A stretch of DNA of 64,000 nt from Paragordius varius (Eukaryota > Nematomorpha), in NCBI GenBank assembly GCA_964247055.1, contig OZ176050.1, positions 11,532,001 through 11,596,000 on the forward strand, read 5' to 3'. Under the pieces are notes generated by a model, which searched no databases, was not told where the DNA came from, and saw only the letters and a program-made list of their open reading frames with translations. Shown here in pieces: positions 38,001 to 49,224 of the stretch. The first letter of the stretch is position 1. Each line of letters begins with the position of its first letter. Both the position numbers and the translations under genes were made by a program.

Positions 38001-41000
38001 TTTTGAAATACATTTTTCATTTAAAAAAAAAATAACCTAAATTTGTAAAATTTACTAAAACGCAACTTTTTTTTGTTTTTATGCAATATTTTTTATTAAA
38101 AAACATCACATTTTTTCAATCAAGTGAAAATATTTTAAAATTCAAATTGTACAAACAAATTGTCATTTTATGTTTTTATAATTTAGATGGGAGAAATCAT
38201 GAGCAGTGTTGTAAAAGATCCGGTGTTCCATGGAGGTGTGTTAGGTTTTGTGAAGGGAATATCCCTCATTTGTCGATGCCTAATTTGGATGATTGCTTGG
38301 GTTATGCCCAAACTATCATAACGTGTTATCGCAAAGGAATTGGTACGTATATTGCTTTTATTTTTAAAATAGTGTTTTTTTCATAAATAAATTCATCTAC
38401 TTTCTAATAAGCATATTAATATATCTTAACACAAAATATGTGTAAAACAAGTTCGCACATCGTTTTGATATAAAGGTATTAGTATTAATTAATATACTGA
38501 CGGAAAATTTTGACAATATTAAAGTATATTCATTGTAAATTTATATGCGGTTTCTATTCATTTGTATAAAAGAGGTCAACCCAACAAGTATTTTATTATG
38601 ACACATATTTTTATAAACAAATAATACTTTTTATTGAATACAACTGTAATACTACCAATTTTATTAGCTAATATACCAACTATGCCCGTTAATGTTCGAG
38701 GAGAAGTTATTCATGGCAACATGATCATTTTGAAATGGGATCCACCCATTCACAACTCTGATAAAATCCGTTACTATATCATATATTATAAACCTGCTAA
38801 TCAAATCCGTTGGATATTGGTAATTTACAATTTGCATTTTTTAAATCAGTTTAAAGTGCAGATTTCACATTTTAAAATTATGTATGTCTGGTGGTGTATT
38901 TGGTTCATGGTTAAATTTGTTATGTTTCAAATATATTTATTTAAGTTTATTTCTGAATAGTCTAACTAATTGATTTGAGACAATCTACCTCTTTTGAACT
39001 CTGTATTAAAAATTTGCAAAAAATGTTTTATGTAATAATTTTTTTTATCACCCAATGCATTTTCTATGTTAACTATTAGAATCGAACTTTGGCCACATCT
39101 TTGCGCTTTTCTGATCTGAAACCCAATACAGAATATTTCTTTCAAGTTGTAGCCAGTGGTGCTGATGGTTCTTCACACAAAACATCAATGCTCCGTTTAT
39201 TAACTACGAAACCTACCCTAAATAGTTTGGAAAGTAAGGAGTGTTAATTTGAAACGATATTTTTGACATCCATTTTTACCATATCTATCGATATAAACGT
39301 AAATGTTGGGTGTATCGAATTTATATACACCTTTTCGAGCTCACTGTTGTGTAAAGCTTACTAGAGTCGTTTGAATATTTAATTATATATTATAAATATT
39401 CAAACCAAAAAATTTCAAGAAATATAAATTATTGTTGAAACTATAATATCCAAAAAAATCATTTGATATATGTAATATATAAAAACGAATTATCTATTTT
39501 AGTTTAATGGTTTTTTCGATTAAGCAAACTTCTAGCTTATGAGAAAGGTTTTATAAAAACAGATACATATCGATAAATTAATTCTTTATACACATAATAA
39601 TTATCAACTTACTCTATGTAGCTCAGTGTTATTAACCGTATAAAAATATTTCTGCATATTTCTTAACCTTTTTAAATTGATTTTAATGATATAATTTAGG
39701 CCTAAGTAACTCAGATCAACTAACACATGAAATTGATGCAGAAAAAAGTAAATCCAAACCATCTACCATAGCCCTAACATTTATTGGTTTAATACTCCTT
39801 GTATCCTGCTCAGGACTGGTTGCCTACATTTTTGTCAAGTATGTATTCCACATTTAATTTATCGAATTTTGAAATTTTTACCCACCATTTACAACTCTTA
39901 TCTTTACTATAAAAAATAATTTAGAAAAAAAATTATCAACTTTAAACGGCCCATATCGTTTGATAATCCTGGATATGATAAAGAACATGTCCTACAAGAT
40001 ATAACTGTTAGTAACTATAATTTTGTTGCAAACTATATTTATATATATATATATATTATTGGTTAAAATCCAACTTTTTTCCGTTTTTTAATGCATATAT
40101 TTGATAATAGGTTGGAATTTTTCACATATTTAACATTTATTTTTACAAGTTAAGACGTACAAGTAATAGTTTTAAAAAGAGGAACCATCATATATTTTCC
40201 TTTAAATGGAATTATACGTACATTTTTAATCCAAATTGACATTTTATTAAATAACATCCAAATTTTCCTCAAAAATATACACCTATGATTCCAAATCAAT
40301 ATATATTTATTAAATATTATAGCCTTCATCAGCCTTGTATGCAGGTAGCAATATAAATAATGGGCATAATACCAGCTTTGATCGTATAGGCAGTGTCCGT
40401 AGCGATGATACAATTACATCAAATTATTATAATAATAATACATCTATCATTACTACAACAAATAACAATAGCAACACTTATAATTCACTCCATAATGTTA
40501 AATCTAGCGTGAATTCATCTATTCCAGATAAAACTTATATCAAAAATCATAATCTCTATGATATGAGTAGCCCTTTAACTCCAAATAAAAATGGTTTGAA
40601 TACCAACAATAATAGCAATACTCTTGGCAAAAAACAGCCTACATCAATTTCAATGAAACGACAAAAAAATGAATTGACTACAGCCAGCACACAAGAATCA
40701 TTTAATGGGATTAGCGGGTGGCATTTACCATCCCTTCATGCTGTTCCAACTTCGCTTAACATCACCAATAATAATGCGAAAGAATCTCTCACCCCTAAAA
40801 TACGGGGTAATGATGAGATTAAAACATTGTCATTGTTGGAAGATCCATTTAAAACTGGTATGGTATTATTGTTTTTAAAAAACAAAGATAACAGGGTTGG
40901 AATATTAGAGTTTTTTTAAAGAATGAGTTTAGGAAAATTTATTCCAGATGTAGTATGTGTTGCAATATTATTTTGAAAAAAAAATTTTCCGAACTGTTCA

Positions 41001-41266
41001 AAGAGTCGGTAAAGTTTTGAATAAATTTATCTTTAAAACCAGTTTTTGAGACTTTCTTACCTAAAAAGGCAATATAGTTTTCGATTAATTACCATGCTAA
41101 TAATTAAACAAATACACTTAATTTAGCGGAAAACAATCCTTTACAAAACCAAAATGACATAATCATTATGCCACCACCAAAGTCAACAACGCGAAACAGG
41201 CAAAAAGAAGGTCTTATAACGTTTGATGATGAGGAAAGCCCCAACATTGGGAATCCCATCATGTGA
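21655..41266 (+). CDS. Single-pass membrane protein with Ig, DB and FN3 modules (nematode-type adhesion/receptor-like), 33 exons
   Basis: Exons: 21655-21798, 21827-21896, 22121-22255, 23195-23302, 23562-23675, 25059-25208, 26442-26645, 26857-27051, 27585-27664, 27801-27889, 28242-28348, 28853-28993, 29284-29439, 30129-30370, 30860-31122, 32073-32242, 32583-32762, 33133-33314, 33766-33946, 34312-34520, 34922-35057, 35370-35511, 36145-36290, 36764-36904, 37111-37317, 37630-37857, 38187-38342, 38668-38819, 39080-39233, 39700-39838, 39925-40006, 40323-40857, 41127-41266. All phases agree; the product is 1,825 residues. Order: signal peptide (1-20); Ig (24-116); DB (153-240); FN3 with a long loop insert (241-450); DB (466-564); FN3 (565-700); DB (733-849); FN3 (850-970); FN3 (971-1085); Ig (1086-1181); Ig (1182-1290); DB (1298-1425); FN3 (1426-1527); membrane segment (about 1551-1573); tail of about 250 residues, low in complexity and Asn-rich. 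The start ATG opens a good signal peptide. C. elegans has Ig/FN3/DB proteins of this kind, with little known function; a cell-surface binding role is inferred. The least certain donors are after exons 6, 13 and 31 (GTACGA, GTATTA, GTTAGT). Confidence 0.85.
23371..23397. repeat. (TAT)n trinucleotide run
   Basis: About nine TAT units in intron 4 of the Ig/DB/FN3 gene. Confidence 0.9.
24604..24640. repeat. (TA)n microsatellite
   Basis: About 18 TA units in intron 5 of the Ig/DB/FN3 gene. Confidence 0.95.
26090..26385. mobile_element. Fold-back (inverted-repeat) element in an intron
   Basis: The left part (about 26093-26161) reads CCATTTACAATTCAAAT... with two ACAATTCAA..TTCACCCT units. The right part (26336-26381) is its inverse complement (GGGTGAATTTGAACGGTAAATGG). 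The arms are roughly 45-70 bp with about 175 bp between. This is a small MITE-like element in intron 6; family not determined. Confidence 0.65.
29041..29064. repeat. (TA)n microsatellite
   Basis: AT dinucleotide run right after the first half-module exon of DB module 2. Confidence 0.9.
31177..31189. repeat. Poly-G tract
   Basis: About 13 G residues in a row in an AT-rich intron, followed by a further G-rich stretch. Its length may vary or be misread. Confidence 0.85.
31440..31773 (+). mobile_element. LINE reverse-transcriptase C-terminal remnant
   Basis: Two neighbouring pieces match the tail of the common endonuclease/reverse-transcriptase LINE proteins. The first is IRPAMTYPTKTWALTAKNK (about 31455-31512), like the family's IRPVLTYG.ETWTLT. 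The second is RLLYYGHNQRM followed by RKGRPKLTWSKQLTQDL (31603-31743), like RLRWYGHVQRM and GRGRPKKTW. The two pieces lie in different frames, with stops between them. It ends close to a (TA)n run at 31773-31793. It lies in intron 15 of the Ig/DB/FN3 gene and is not expected to be active. Confidence 0.7.
35488..35880. repeat. Tandem duplication of the exon 22 end and its splice donor
   Basis: The stretch beginning ACCATCAATTACCTGGTAT at about 35488 recurs at about 35687. Both copies continue through the GGTAtGTAAC / GGTAaGTAAC donor and about 150 bp of intron, with scattered differences. The first copy is used in the model (exon 22 ends at 35511, in an Ig domain just after its conserved Trp); the second is intronic. 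Confidence 0.8.
36514..36716. mobile_element. Fold-back MITE in intron 23
   Basis: The left arm (about 36514-36575, TACAGTATGAGTAAGTATA ... CCAAATAGCATAT) is the near inverse complement of the right arm (about 36650-36716, ATATGCTATTTAGCA ... CTCATTCTGTA). A further ATATGCTATTTGGC word sits in the loop. No coding capacity. Family not determined. Confidence 0.7.
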
Positions 41267-41617
41267 AAAAAATTTAGAAGCGACGAGGAATTGTTTTTGT
41301 GGCGATAAATATTGTATTTATATAAAGCAAATTAGAAGATTCTCATTTTTATACATTCCGTTTTTATACGGCAATACATAAATTTTTCACCAAAATTATT
41401 TTTATAAACAGATATTATGTTATAATCAAGACTAAACAAACATTGTTTAAATCCAAAAAATGTTTCATATTTACAGCTTTATATCACATGCATTACCACC
41501 TATGTTTTTCAAATAATCATGTATAATAAGTGTCGGTGCAGACCAAAATAATTTATATTTCCGTCCTATTAGCACATTATTGTAACTTTAGAAGATTTTT
41601 TTTATTTTTTTTTCAAA

Positions 41618-41687
<70 letters not shown>

Positions 41688-42808
41688 TCTTAAATTTTTA
41701 ATTAGACTCATTTGGTAAATAGTTTTTCTCTATTAGCACATATTTAATGAATATGTATATGTTGTATGTATATCGTAACTATAGAAATTTTTAAACATTT
41801 GAAATATGATATATATTTTTCATTTTTACCGTCATAATTTTAGTTAAAAAGACCAATTTTATATAGCGGACCAAATTATTAATTATATATTAATGTGGAT
41901 TATAAACACTAAATAAATTTAAAATTATATTATGACATTTAATAATATTTTTCAATGTTTAATTTTACTATTTAGCAATTTATATTAGGCCACTTAAAAA
42001 ACTAAGTTGTGTAAAATCCCCCATGTATTTTAATTTAATGCATTAAAAATGTTTTATTATTGGGTGATTAAAAACAAGGATCACATAGCTCTAAACGTAC
42101 CTTTGTGTTCACCCTAGTTTCTTTCAAAAGGCATTCTTGAATTTAGATTATACCATATATATAACCTGCTTATTTTTTTTTCATCCAGAATTTATTTTGT
42201 TTAATAAAATTCGAAATTCGGCTATTTTAAAAATTAATAGCGTTTTATCAATTGAAAAATTATTTTGTTTATCCATCAACCCTATTAAAAAATAACAGTT
42301 TACCCATTAAGTAGATATAAGGCTTGATTTTAAAAACAAATTAACCAAAATTATGTCAAAAATTTTTATTTTCTTCGCATTTACCAAAAAATTATGAATG
42401 TACAATATTTTCCCAAATTTTACAATTTTATGGAATAATGCGTGCAATGCCATCTAGCATTTTATATAAAATTGAAAACAATAAGGGTGTTATAATGAGG
42501 AATTTAAATGAGAAATTGGTTAAATATTGTTAAAAGGGGTATATAAGAGGTTTTAACCGTATCTTCATGATGATAATAAGGTATAGGTATAACTGAATTA
42601 TTGGCTTATCCATTGAATGGCCAAAAAGTTGATTTAATTTGTAATTTTAACTCTAGAAACAATATTATTAATGGATGCGTATAAAATATTATAAAACCAT
42701 CTAAATAAATTAATTAACTCAATTTAAGATGTAACAATCATTATATATGGCGGGCGATTGTTAACTAAGGCAAATATATCACTGATTAACTAAGAGTTAA
42801 TATTATTG
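41267..42808. other. Intergenic region between the Ig/DB/FN3 gene and the kinase gene
   Basis: About 1.5 kb, AT-rich. It should hold the 3' UTR of the upstream gene (an imperfect poly(A) signal GATAAAT lies near 41305) and the promoter of the kinase gene. A long (TA)n tract runs from 41623 to about 41688. The ATs produce a spurious Ile-Tyr repeat frame. No other gene seen. Confidence 0.5.
41623..41688. repeat. Long (TA)n microsatellite
   Basis: More than 30 TA units downstream of the Ig/DB/FN3 stop codon. Confidence 0.95.
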
Positions 42809-43907
42809 ATGAAGGATGAAACAAGCGAGAAAAAAGATGATATAAAGTTCAATCCAGATAAAAATCTACCACTAAACAATGGTACAAAACCTATTCCTTT
42901 GAATATCAACAATGGTAGTAAGGATTTAAGGCAAACCAATTATGTCAGGGAAGAAATTAATAAGGAAACCGTAACTCACGAACACATACCAATATTCGAA
43001 GCTGTTGAAAATTCTCCACCATTAAACACCAACAATTTGGATAACACAAACAATAAGAAAAATGACCAAATTAAACCTATAACAAACACTACCACAGATA
43101 ATCCTGATATCGCCAAGGATGTTTTCGAAGAACCCCTCAATGCACCAATATTTAAGCTAGGGCGTCTTATTGGTTCTGGGGCCTTTGGTATTTTACGATT
43201 ATGCACTGACGTTTCTACAGAAAAGCTTTACGCTGTAAAGCTTGAAGCGATCGATGCCAAACAGCCTCAACTTCATAAAGAATATCAAACATATTGGAAA
43301 TTACATCACAATCAAGACGTTGAGGGAAAAAATGGCGCCACTGAGAAAGAAATGAAAAGTACGGATAAAAAAGGGAATGAAACAAAAGTAGACGAGAAGA
43401 CAAACAATGAACGATTTTACACAAATTATGAAAAGGGTAAAAAACTCCGTCCAATCGGATTCCCAAAAATCTATTATTTCGGTGAATGTACTAATCGATA
43501 TAATGCATTGGTTATGGATTTATTAGGTAAGAGGAGGATTGGAAACGGAATCATTATAAAATAGTGCAACTTGCTATTCTAAAATCAATGCTATAAAATT
43601 TCCAAATCGATTCAAATTTCGGAACTAAAATCCCAATTTTAATTTTTTCCGCACAATTAAATTTAGAAAAATATATACTTTGTCCTCATCCCTCTAAAAT
43701 TTTTATTAGATCTTGTCCTAATTAAAATCCTTATGTAAGGATAAAAATCGGGGACACAATCGTTAAAGGCACACCCACTAATGTAAACTTAAACCCATTA
43801 TAACTGATTTTTTTTCTATAATTTTGTTAACACTAAGTGCACGTAAGTATACGAAAGCTGGACTAAACATAATTACATTTATATTTGGCTCTTTTAACAA
43901 ATACTTA

Positions 43908-43947
<40 letters not shown>

Positions 43948-46377
43948 GTGCATGCAAACTAATTGAAAATATTAAAATTATATCATTAGGATTGTATATG
44001 TAAGATCGAAATAGTTTTCAATTTAACCCACCAAACTAAATAAACAGTTATATATTCGTGATTATATATGTTAAAAAACAGGACCAAACCTTCAAGAACT
44101 CTTTGTAATGATGGATAAAAAGTTTTCTCTCAAAACTGTACTATTGATAGCCTTTCAAACGTTAGATCGCATAGAATTTTTACACAGGAAAGGCATTATC
44201 TATCGAGATGTAAAACCGCAAAATTTTTTAATCGGCAGAAAAAGTGAAGGAATGGATAACTTAGTTTATTTGTTAGATTTTGGACTCTCGAAAGAATATG
44301 TCATGGAAGACGGTTTGAATAACTCTTTTATAAAATAAAAATTTATATGGGAATTATTTTATTAGATAGTTTATTTCAAAAATATTTTATCCAGGTAAAC
44401 ACATTCCGTTTTTGCTGAAAAAATCTTTGACGGGAACAGCACGATACATTTCCATAAACACCCACGAAGGTGTTGAACAAAGTCGAAGAGATGATATTGA
44501 ATCTCTTTCCTATCTTTATCTGTATTTCCTAAAGGGCTCTTTGCCTTGGCAAAATATGACAGATCATAACCGAGTAACAAACAAGGAAAGGTTTATATAA
44601 TTCTTTTTAAAAGGGAAATATTGATTGAGAAAAACAAATATAAAAAATTATTTTATACTTTTAATATTACATTTGGCAAAATTTGATGATAATTCTGGTT
44701 ATATAGAATACTTTAAGGTAGATGATGTGGTACTGGTTACTATATAAATTGGATATATTTTAGAATTTTAAAGGATGATCAAAACTTTTTTATTTTTACA
44801 GAATTATATATCACAAAAATTATATTATAATAAAAAAATATGCCAGGATAGACCCATTTAATAGAGTAAGTTTTTATATTGACATATTTTCAACACAGCA
44901 TAATCAGTTGCCGCCAAAATTTGGTAAAGTCATGCAAAGTTTTGATTTTTTTAATTTATACCCACAATTAAATTAAATCACAAACACAATGGCGCTTTGA
45001 ACCTTTAAAATCTATTTGTTTATTTTATACTTATTTCTCCAGATATAGATTAATAGGCTTAAAGAAAAGGGATAGTGTTAGCAGCGAAGAATTTTTCATT
45101 AATGTCCCGTCCGAGTTTCGAACCATGTTAACTTATGCTCGTAACATTGCATTTGATGAATGCCCGGATTACGATTTTATCCGTGAATTATTAATGAATC
45201 TTTTTAATCGTTCGGGTTATACCTGCGACAATATTTTTGATTGGAATTCTGGTAATTTTCCGGACAACAGAGATGGTGGATTCATTTGTAAAAAGGGACT
45301 CTTTCAAAACATCCCAATGGTATCACCAAATGCAAAAAAGGATGGAGACCCAACAGCAAAAAATATAAACCAGCAACCACAAAACCGAAAAAATGACATG
45401 AAAAAAGCAAAAAGCCTAGATGAACTCCGTAGGACAGGGGAATTGGAGATTATACGGTATCAAAAATTAAACATTGAACTCATACATCGAGTAGACAAAG
45501 ATAAAAAGCATCCGCTGGGTCGCAATACTCCACAAGTTCAGGGTATGAAGAAAGAAACAAACGACCCAGAAAATGGCGAAGCTAAAAATGTGGTGGATGA
45601 AAAACCGAATAAAACGGATTTCGAGATTGCACGTGAAATTTTAGCCAAGCATCATCCACACAGCCCTGAAGATAATATAGCAGACGAATTTAAAAGTCAT
45701 GAAAAACAAGATAACCCCACTCAACTAACGCAAAATATAGACATGAATGCCAAAAAAAACTGCGATGAAGTCTTTAAATGTAAACGTTTAGAAGAAAAGA
45801 GAGACACATGGGAATCACTGCGAACCAAGTTGGCAGAAGAATATAGCCGAAACGAAAAACAACGCATCTTAAACAAATATTTGAATGAAACATACCCAAT
45901 AGATTTTAACATACGAAATCAAATTATAAAGGTAAATCATGTGATATATTAGGAAGATAATTTTATTAATGCAAGGTTTTTTGAATACCCCTATAAAAAC
46001 AAATGTTTGCATAATGTTTTTTATGGATGATCAAATTTCATCAATATATTTCGTTTTTTGAAAACACTATGTTTAAAAAATTTTATTCCAAGTTCCCAGA
46101 AGCTGATCAAGTAAGTATCCAAACTTTAAATTCTGTCTATATGCTACCACAAGGACCTCTGATTGATCCCAAATTACATGATCACAAAAAACAGATTGCT
46201 GGGTAAAATTTTGTTATTAAAAAAACCAATGTTTCAAATTAATCGAATTAATTATTTTTGAATGCTAAATACAGATTTACCACCAAATCAATGCCATCTG
46301 CCTTAAAGCCATTGAAAAAAACATCTATTCATTTAAAGCTTTTCCCCTGTTTAAAGAGTTGTTTGACAAATAAATGA
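42809..46377 (+). CDS. CSNK1G-like: Casein kinase 1, gamma-like Ser/Thr kinase
   Basis: Exons 42809-43526, 44082-44312, 44395-44590, 45043-45931, 46093-46202 and 46275-46377 join in frame to 748 residues. The kinase domain starts near residue 114. Seen are the Gly loop GSGAFG (122-127), the Lys of AVKLEA (144), the alpha-C Glu (158), the catalytic YRDVKPQN (280-287), DFG (305-307), then [14 protein letters not shown] and [11 protein letters not shown], which are CK1 signatures. Tyr in place of His in the HRD motif (IIYRDVKP), KEY after DFG and the FDW ending fit the gamma subtype, a membrane-linked CK1 that acts in Wnt and trafficking pathways. The C-terminus has two Cys next to basic residues ([12 protein letters not shown]), possibly palmitoylated as in gamma kinases. 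Odd features: an Asn-rich N-terminal extension of about 113 residues, an insert of about 45 residues in the N-lobe (about 166-210), and unusual GTTTGA and GTTTAT donors after exons 2 and 3. Confidence 0.85.
43911..43944. repeat. (TA)n microsatellite
   Basis: AT dinucleotide run in the first intron of the kinase gene. Confidence 0.95.
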
Positions 46378-46438
46378 TATTTATAATGATATCAATTATA
46401 ATAATAAATTAACCATTTAGATACACCACATTTAATTC

Positions 46439-46597
46439 ATGTCCGATTGCTGTAAAACTTCATTCCAATTACTAATGGCATTTTGTTTCCCATGCCTGTA
46501 TAAAATTATTCAATATCCGAAAAATCTTAAAGTTACCCTTTACCCTAGGCGTAATATCACGAAACGAATGCGACTGTTTATACACTTGGTTATATAA
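46439..46597 (+). CDS. Possible 52-residue cysteine-rich small protein, unknown
   Basis: An ATG at 46439 opens a 52-residue frame beginning MSDCCKTSFQLLMAFCFPC and ending in a basic, hydrophobic tail. A CCATTTAG acceptor-like sequence ends at 46420, only 43 nt after the kinase stop codon and 18 nt before the ATG. An AATAAA lies just before it (46402-46407). This spacing would fit a trans-spliced downstream gene of a nematode-type operon. No family recognised. It may also be 3' UTR of the kinase gene, or a spurious frame. Confidence 0.25.
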   Translation: MSDCCKTSFQLLMAFCFPCLYKIIQYPKNLKVTLYPRRNITKRMRLFIHLVI

Positions 46598-47265
46598 AAT
46601 TATATATCAAACATTGGTTTTAAAATATAACAAATTAAAATAATTAAATTGTATTAAGGCACCTAAATATATTAAGCAATAAATTATATTTAGGCGATTT
46701 ATTTATTCAAAAAATACTTAACATTTTAAAATAAAAAACGGCAAACCCCAAAGTAAAATAAGAAAAGTCGCAAAATAATCGGGACAGGTGATGTTTTCTA
46801 TAATTTCGTACACTATGAATCGAATATTTCAAAGATATATTGAGTGGACATTGAAAGATTATACCTATTCAGATTGATATATACTATCAAGGATGTTTGT
46901 TGCTAAAATCAATTAAAAAATTAAAAAATTTTAAAGGCTTGGGAATAAAGATGAAAAACTGCCTGTTTATTCGCACCTTAACGTTTAAATAAAAACCTGT
47001 ATTAGTATTTAATAATCGCTTTAAAACCGTTTCATAGATAAAAATATCGTTAAAGGGAAAGACTATTCGAAAAAAACATTCCGGAAAACAAATTCTTAAT
47101 AATAATATTATATTATCAAGATAATAATTTCAGACGATGGCAATCAATATTTATCCTTATTATATTTAATAAAAAACACCCCTAGATGACAACAAACACC
47201 TTATCAGGAAATATCTAAAAAAATTAAAGTTATAAACTAAATTTTCAGATTTTGCCGCATCTAAA
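46598..47265. other. Intergenic AT-rich stretch, nothing recognised
   Basis: No coding frame or structured feature was seen between the small ORF and the second Helitron-like copy. Confidence 0.5.
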
Positions 47266-48280
47266 TCTATATATTTAAATAAATAGAAAATGCTGGCTTT
47301 GTGAACTGTTTTCGGAAAACCGGTAGACCCATTTGAATTCAAATGAAAAAAATCATTATGAATGCCCCGACAATAGCTTCGTTCCTTTTTTGAATAAGCC
47401 CCCCACCCCGTGTGTAAAACGGTTTTTTTAAAAAAACCGAAGTCCACAGAAATCGTGTCTTTGAGACAATTTTCCGGAAAACGTGTTGGACCATTCGATT
47501 TCAAATATGATTTTTTACTTTTTTTCGATTGCGCCGAACATAGTCGGCTCGCTTTTTTAATTTAAATCCTCTTTTTACCTGCTCCCCCTGTAAAATGCCA
47601 TTTTTCCACAAGAATAATTTTTTGAATCTATTTATCGCCCAAGGAGACCAAATTTAATGAGGATTCCGGGTTGGCAAACATTTTAATCGTGCGTTTTATA
47701 TATTGTGGGTAAGGAGATACCCGCTAAAAACTGCCCGGTCATATAAAAATAGCGTGCTTTTGGGGCTAAATTTCAGAAACCTATCAGGCCATATTAGTTC
47801 AAAAGGTGCTTAAAATATTACCCGTAACAAGGCAAAGATTTAGGTCGTGCGGTTTAATCCGTTAATTAGGCCCTTCACGCACTTGCGTCACCATAGAGAG
47901 ATTTTTCAGTTTTTAGGCATTTCGAAAATCCACGAGAGCATATGGAATCAATCATGATTCCAAGTATTACCAGAATTAAGGCAAAAACTTTAATCAAGCG
48001 TTTTTTTTGTTTCACCCCTGGTTAGGGGGGTTACCCGCGTAAAACTGCGTCACCATATCGATACAGCATGCCTTTGGAGCCGAATTCAGAATACCTATGA
48101 GACTAGTTTTGAAAATTCTATGAAGCACCGTTTTGAAAATCAATGAGATCATAACTATTAAATAATAATTCGAAATAATCCACACATATGGATCACAATT
48201 TTGTTGATCCTTTTTTTCAAATAGCCCCCCCCCCCCTCAAGAAGTCCGAAGGACTTCTTCGGGCTGCATAGCAACCCGGG
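47266..48280 (+). mobile_element. Helitron-like non-autonomous element, copy 2
   Basis: It starts TCTATATATTTAAATAAA after an A, and the leader (47284-47500) matches copy 1 (12424-12660) over most of its length. Two monomers follow, with GGGTAAGGAGATACCCGC near 47706 and GGTTAGGGGGGTTACCCGC near 48024. The right end is taken at two adjacent stem-loops (48239-48278). The CTAG end seen in copy 3 is not present here, so the terminus is diverged or lost. Confidence 0.6.
48239..48278. repeat. Two adjacent stem-loops at the Helitron-like 3' end
   Basis: AAGAAGTCC-GAA-GGACTTCTT forms a perfect 9-bp stem with a 3-base loop (48239-48259). It is followed at once by CGGGCTGC-ATA-GCAACCCG (48260-48278), an 8-bp stem with one mismatch. 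A run of about 13 C precedes them. A 3' hairpin is a family trait of Helitrons. Confidence 0.7.
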
Positions 48281-49224
48281 ATTTTAAATGTTTAATTAAT
48301 TTCAATTATTTGTTGTATTTTACCATACGCACTGTTTTATGATTTTTTGCTTGTTTATTGATAATATCATTTTATCTATGTTAAACCGTTAAAACGGTCC
48401 TTAAAGAGAAAACTGAAACCAACTTTAGTTTCCAAAAACCATTGCGGCAAGCAATTTATATTGAACGTTTGTGTAAAACCCGATCAATTTATCATGATTT
48501 TGACAATATTGACCTTTCTTTCCTTGGCTTTATGGTTATAAAACCCAAATTTTGTATGTAAAAATATTTTTAAAGTCAAAACGATAAAACAATATGGTGC
48601 CATTTAAATTTTAAGCGAAATAATTATCTGTTTTTTTGATTGTGCATATTACAAAAAAACAAGTATGTGACATTATGAAATATAAGCTGAACGAACTATA
48701 ATCAAAGATTTTATTTTATTAGAAAAAATAAAAATACTTGAATATCTAGAACATGGTATATAAATTAATTTTTTAACATAGTTGCGCGTAATTGGGATAT
48801 CGAGATTTAGAACAAAGATAAAAGATCTGTTCTTTTCTCTTATATTCTACCTGTAAAATATCAGTTTTATTTTAACGTACCTATATATATATATGAAACA
48901 ATTTTATCTTTAACCTATCTAACTAGTGTAGAAGTTTATTCGAATACGATCTCATATTGAGTCTTTACGTTTGATTCAAAATGTTATATATTAAATTTTT
49001 TAGCATTATCTTTCAATTATTGGAAAAATTTAACTTTATCTATAATTATTATATATATATATATATAATTATGGGATAAAGTTAAGTGTATTTATTTTTA
49101 ATTTTAAAACTTATAATTACAACAAAACAAACCTATTTCATTTCTTCCCCATACTTTTAGTTTATTTCAATTTTTTATTCGGTAAAAATAAGTCGAATAA
49201 CTCTGTTGTATATCATAGTGCGGG
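48281..49224. other. 5' flank of the chitin-binding gene
   Basis: About 940 bp of AT-rich sequence, presumably with the promoter. It contains a near-palindrome at about 49029-49086: arms TTAACTTTATC..ATAATTA around a (TA)n centre. No exon of another gene seen. Confidence 0.4.

Noticed and set aside
40150-40413. 87-codon minus-strand frame
   Set aside because: It overlaps an intron and the start of the cytoplasmic-tail exon of the receptor gene; no resemblance to known proteins.
41530-41718. Open frame ending in a long Ile-Tyr repeat
   Set aside because: It is the translation of a (TA)n microsatellite and has no other protein character.
42976-43466. Minus-strand frames of 76 and 83 codons
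   Set aside because: They are antisense shadows of the first exon of the kinase gene, which has clear family identity.
47166-47504. 112-codon minus-strand frame
   Set aside because: It covers the same leader in copy 2 of the Helitron-like element in another frame, with no conserved product between copies.
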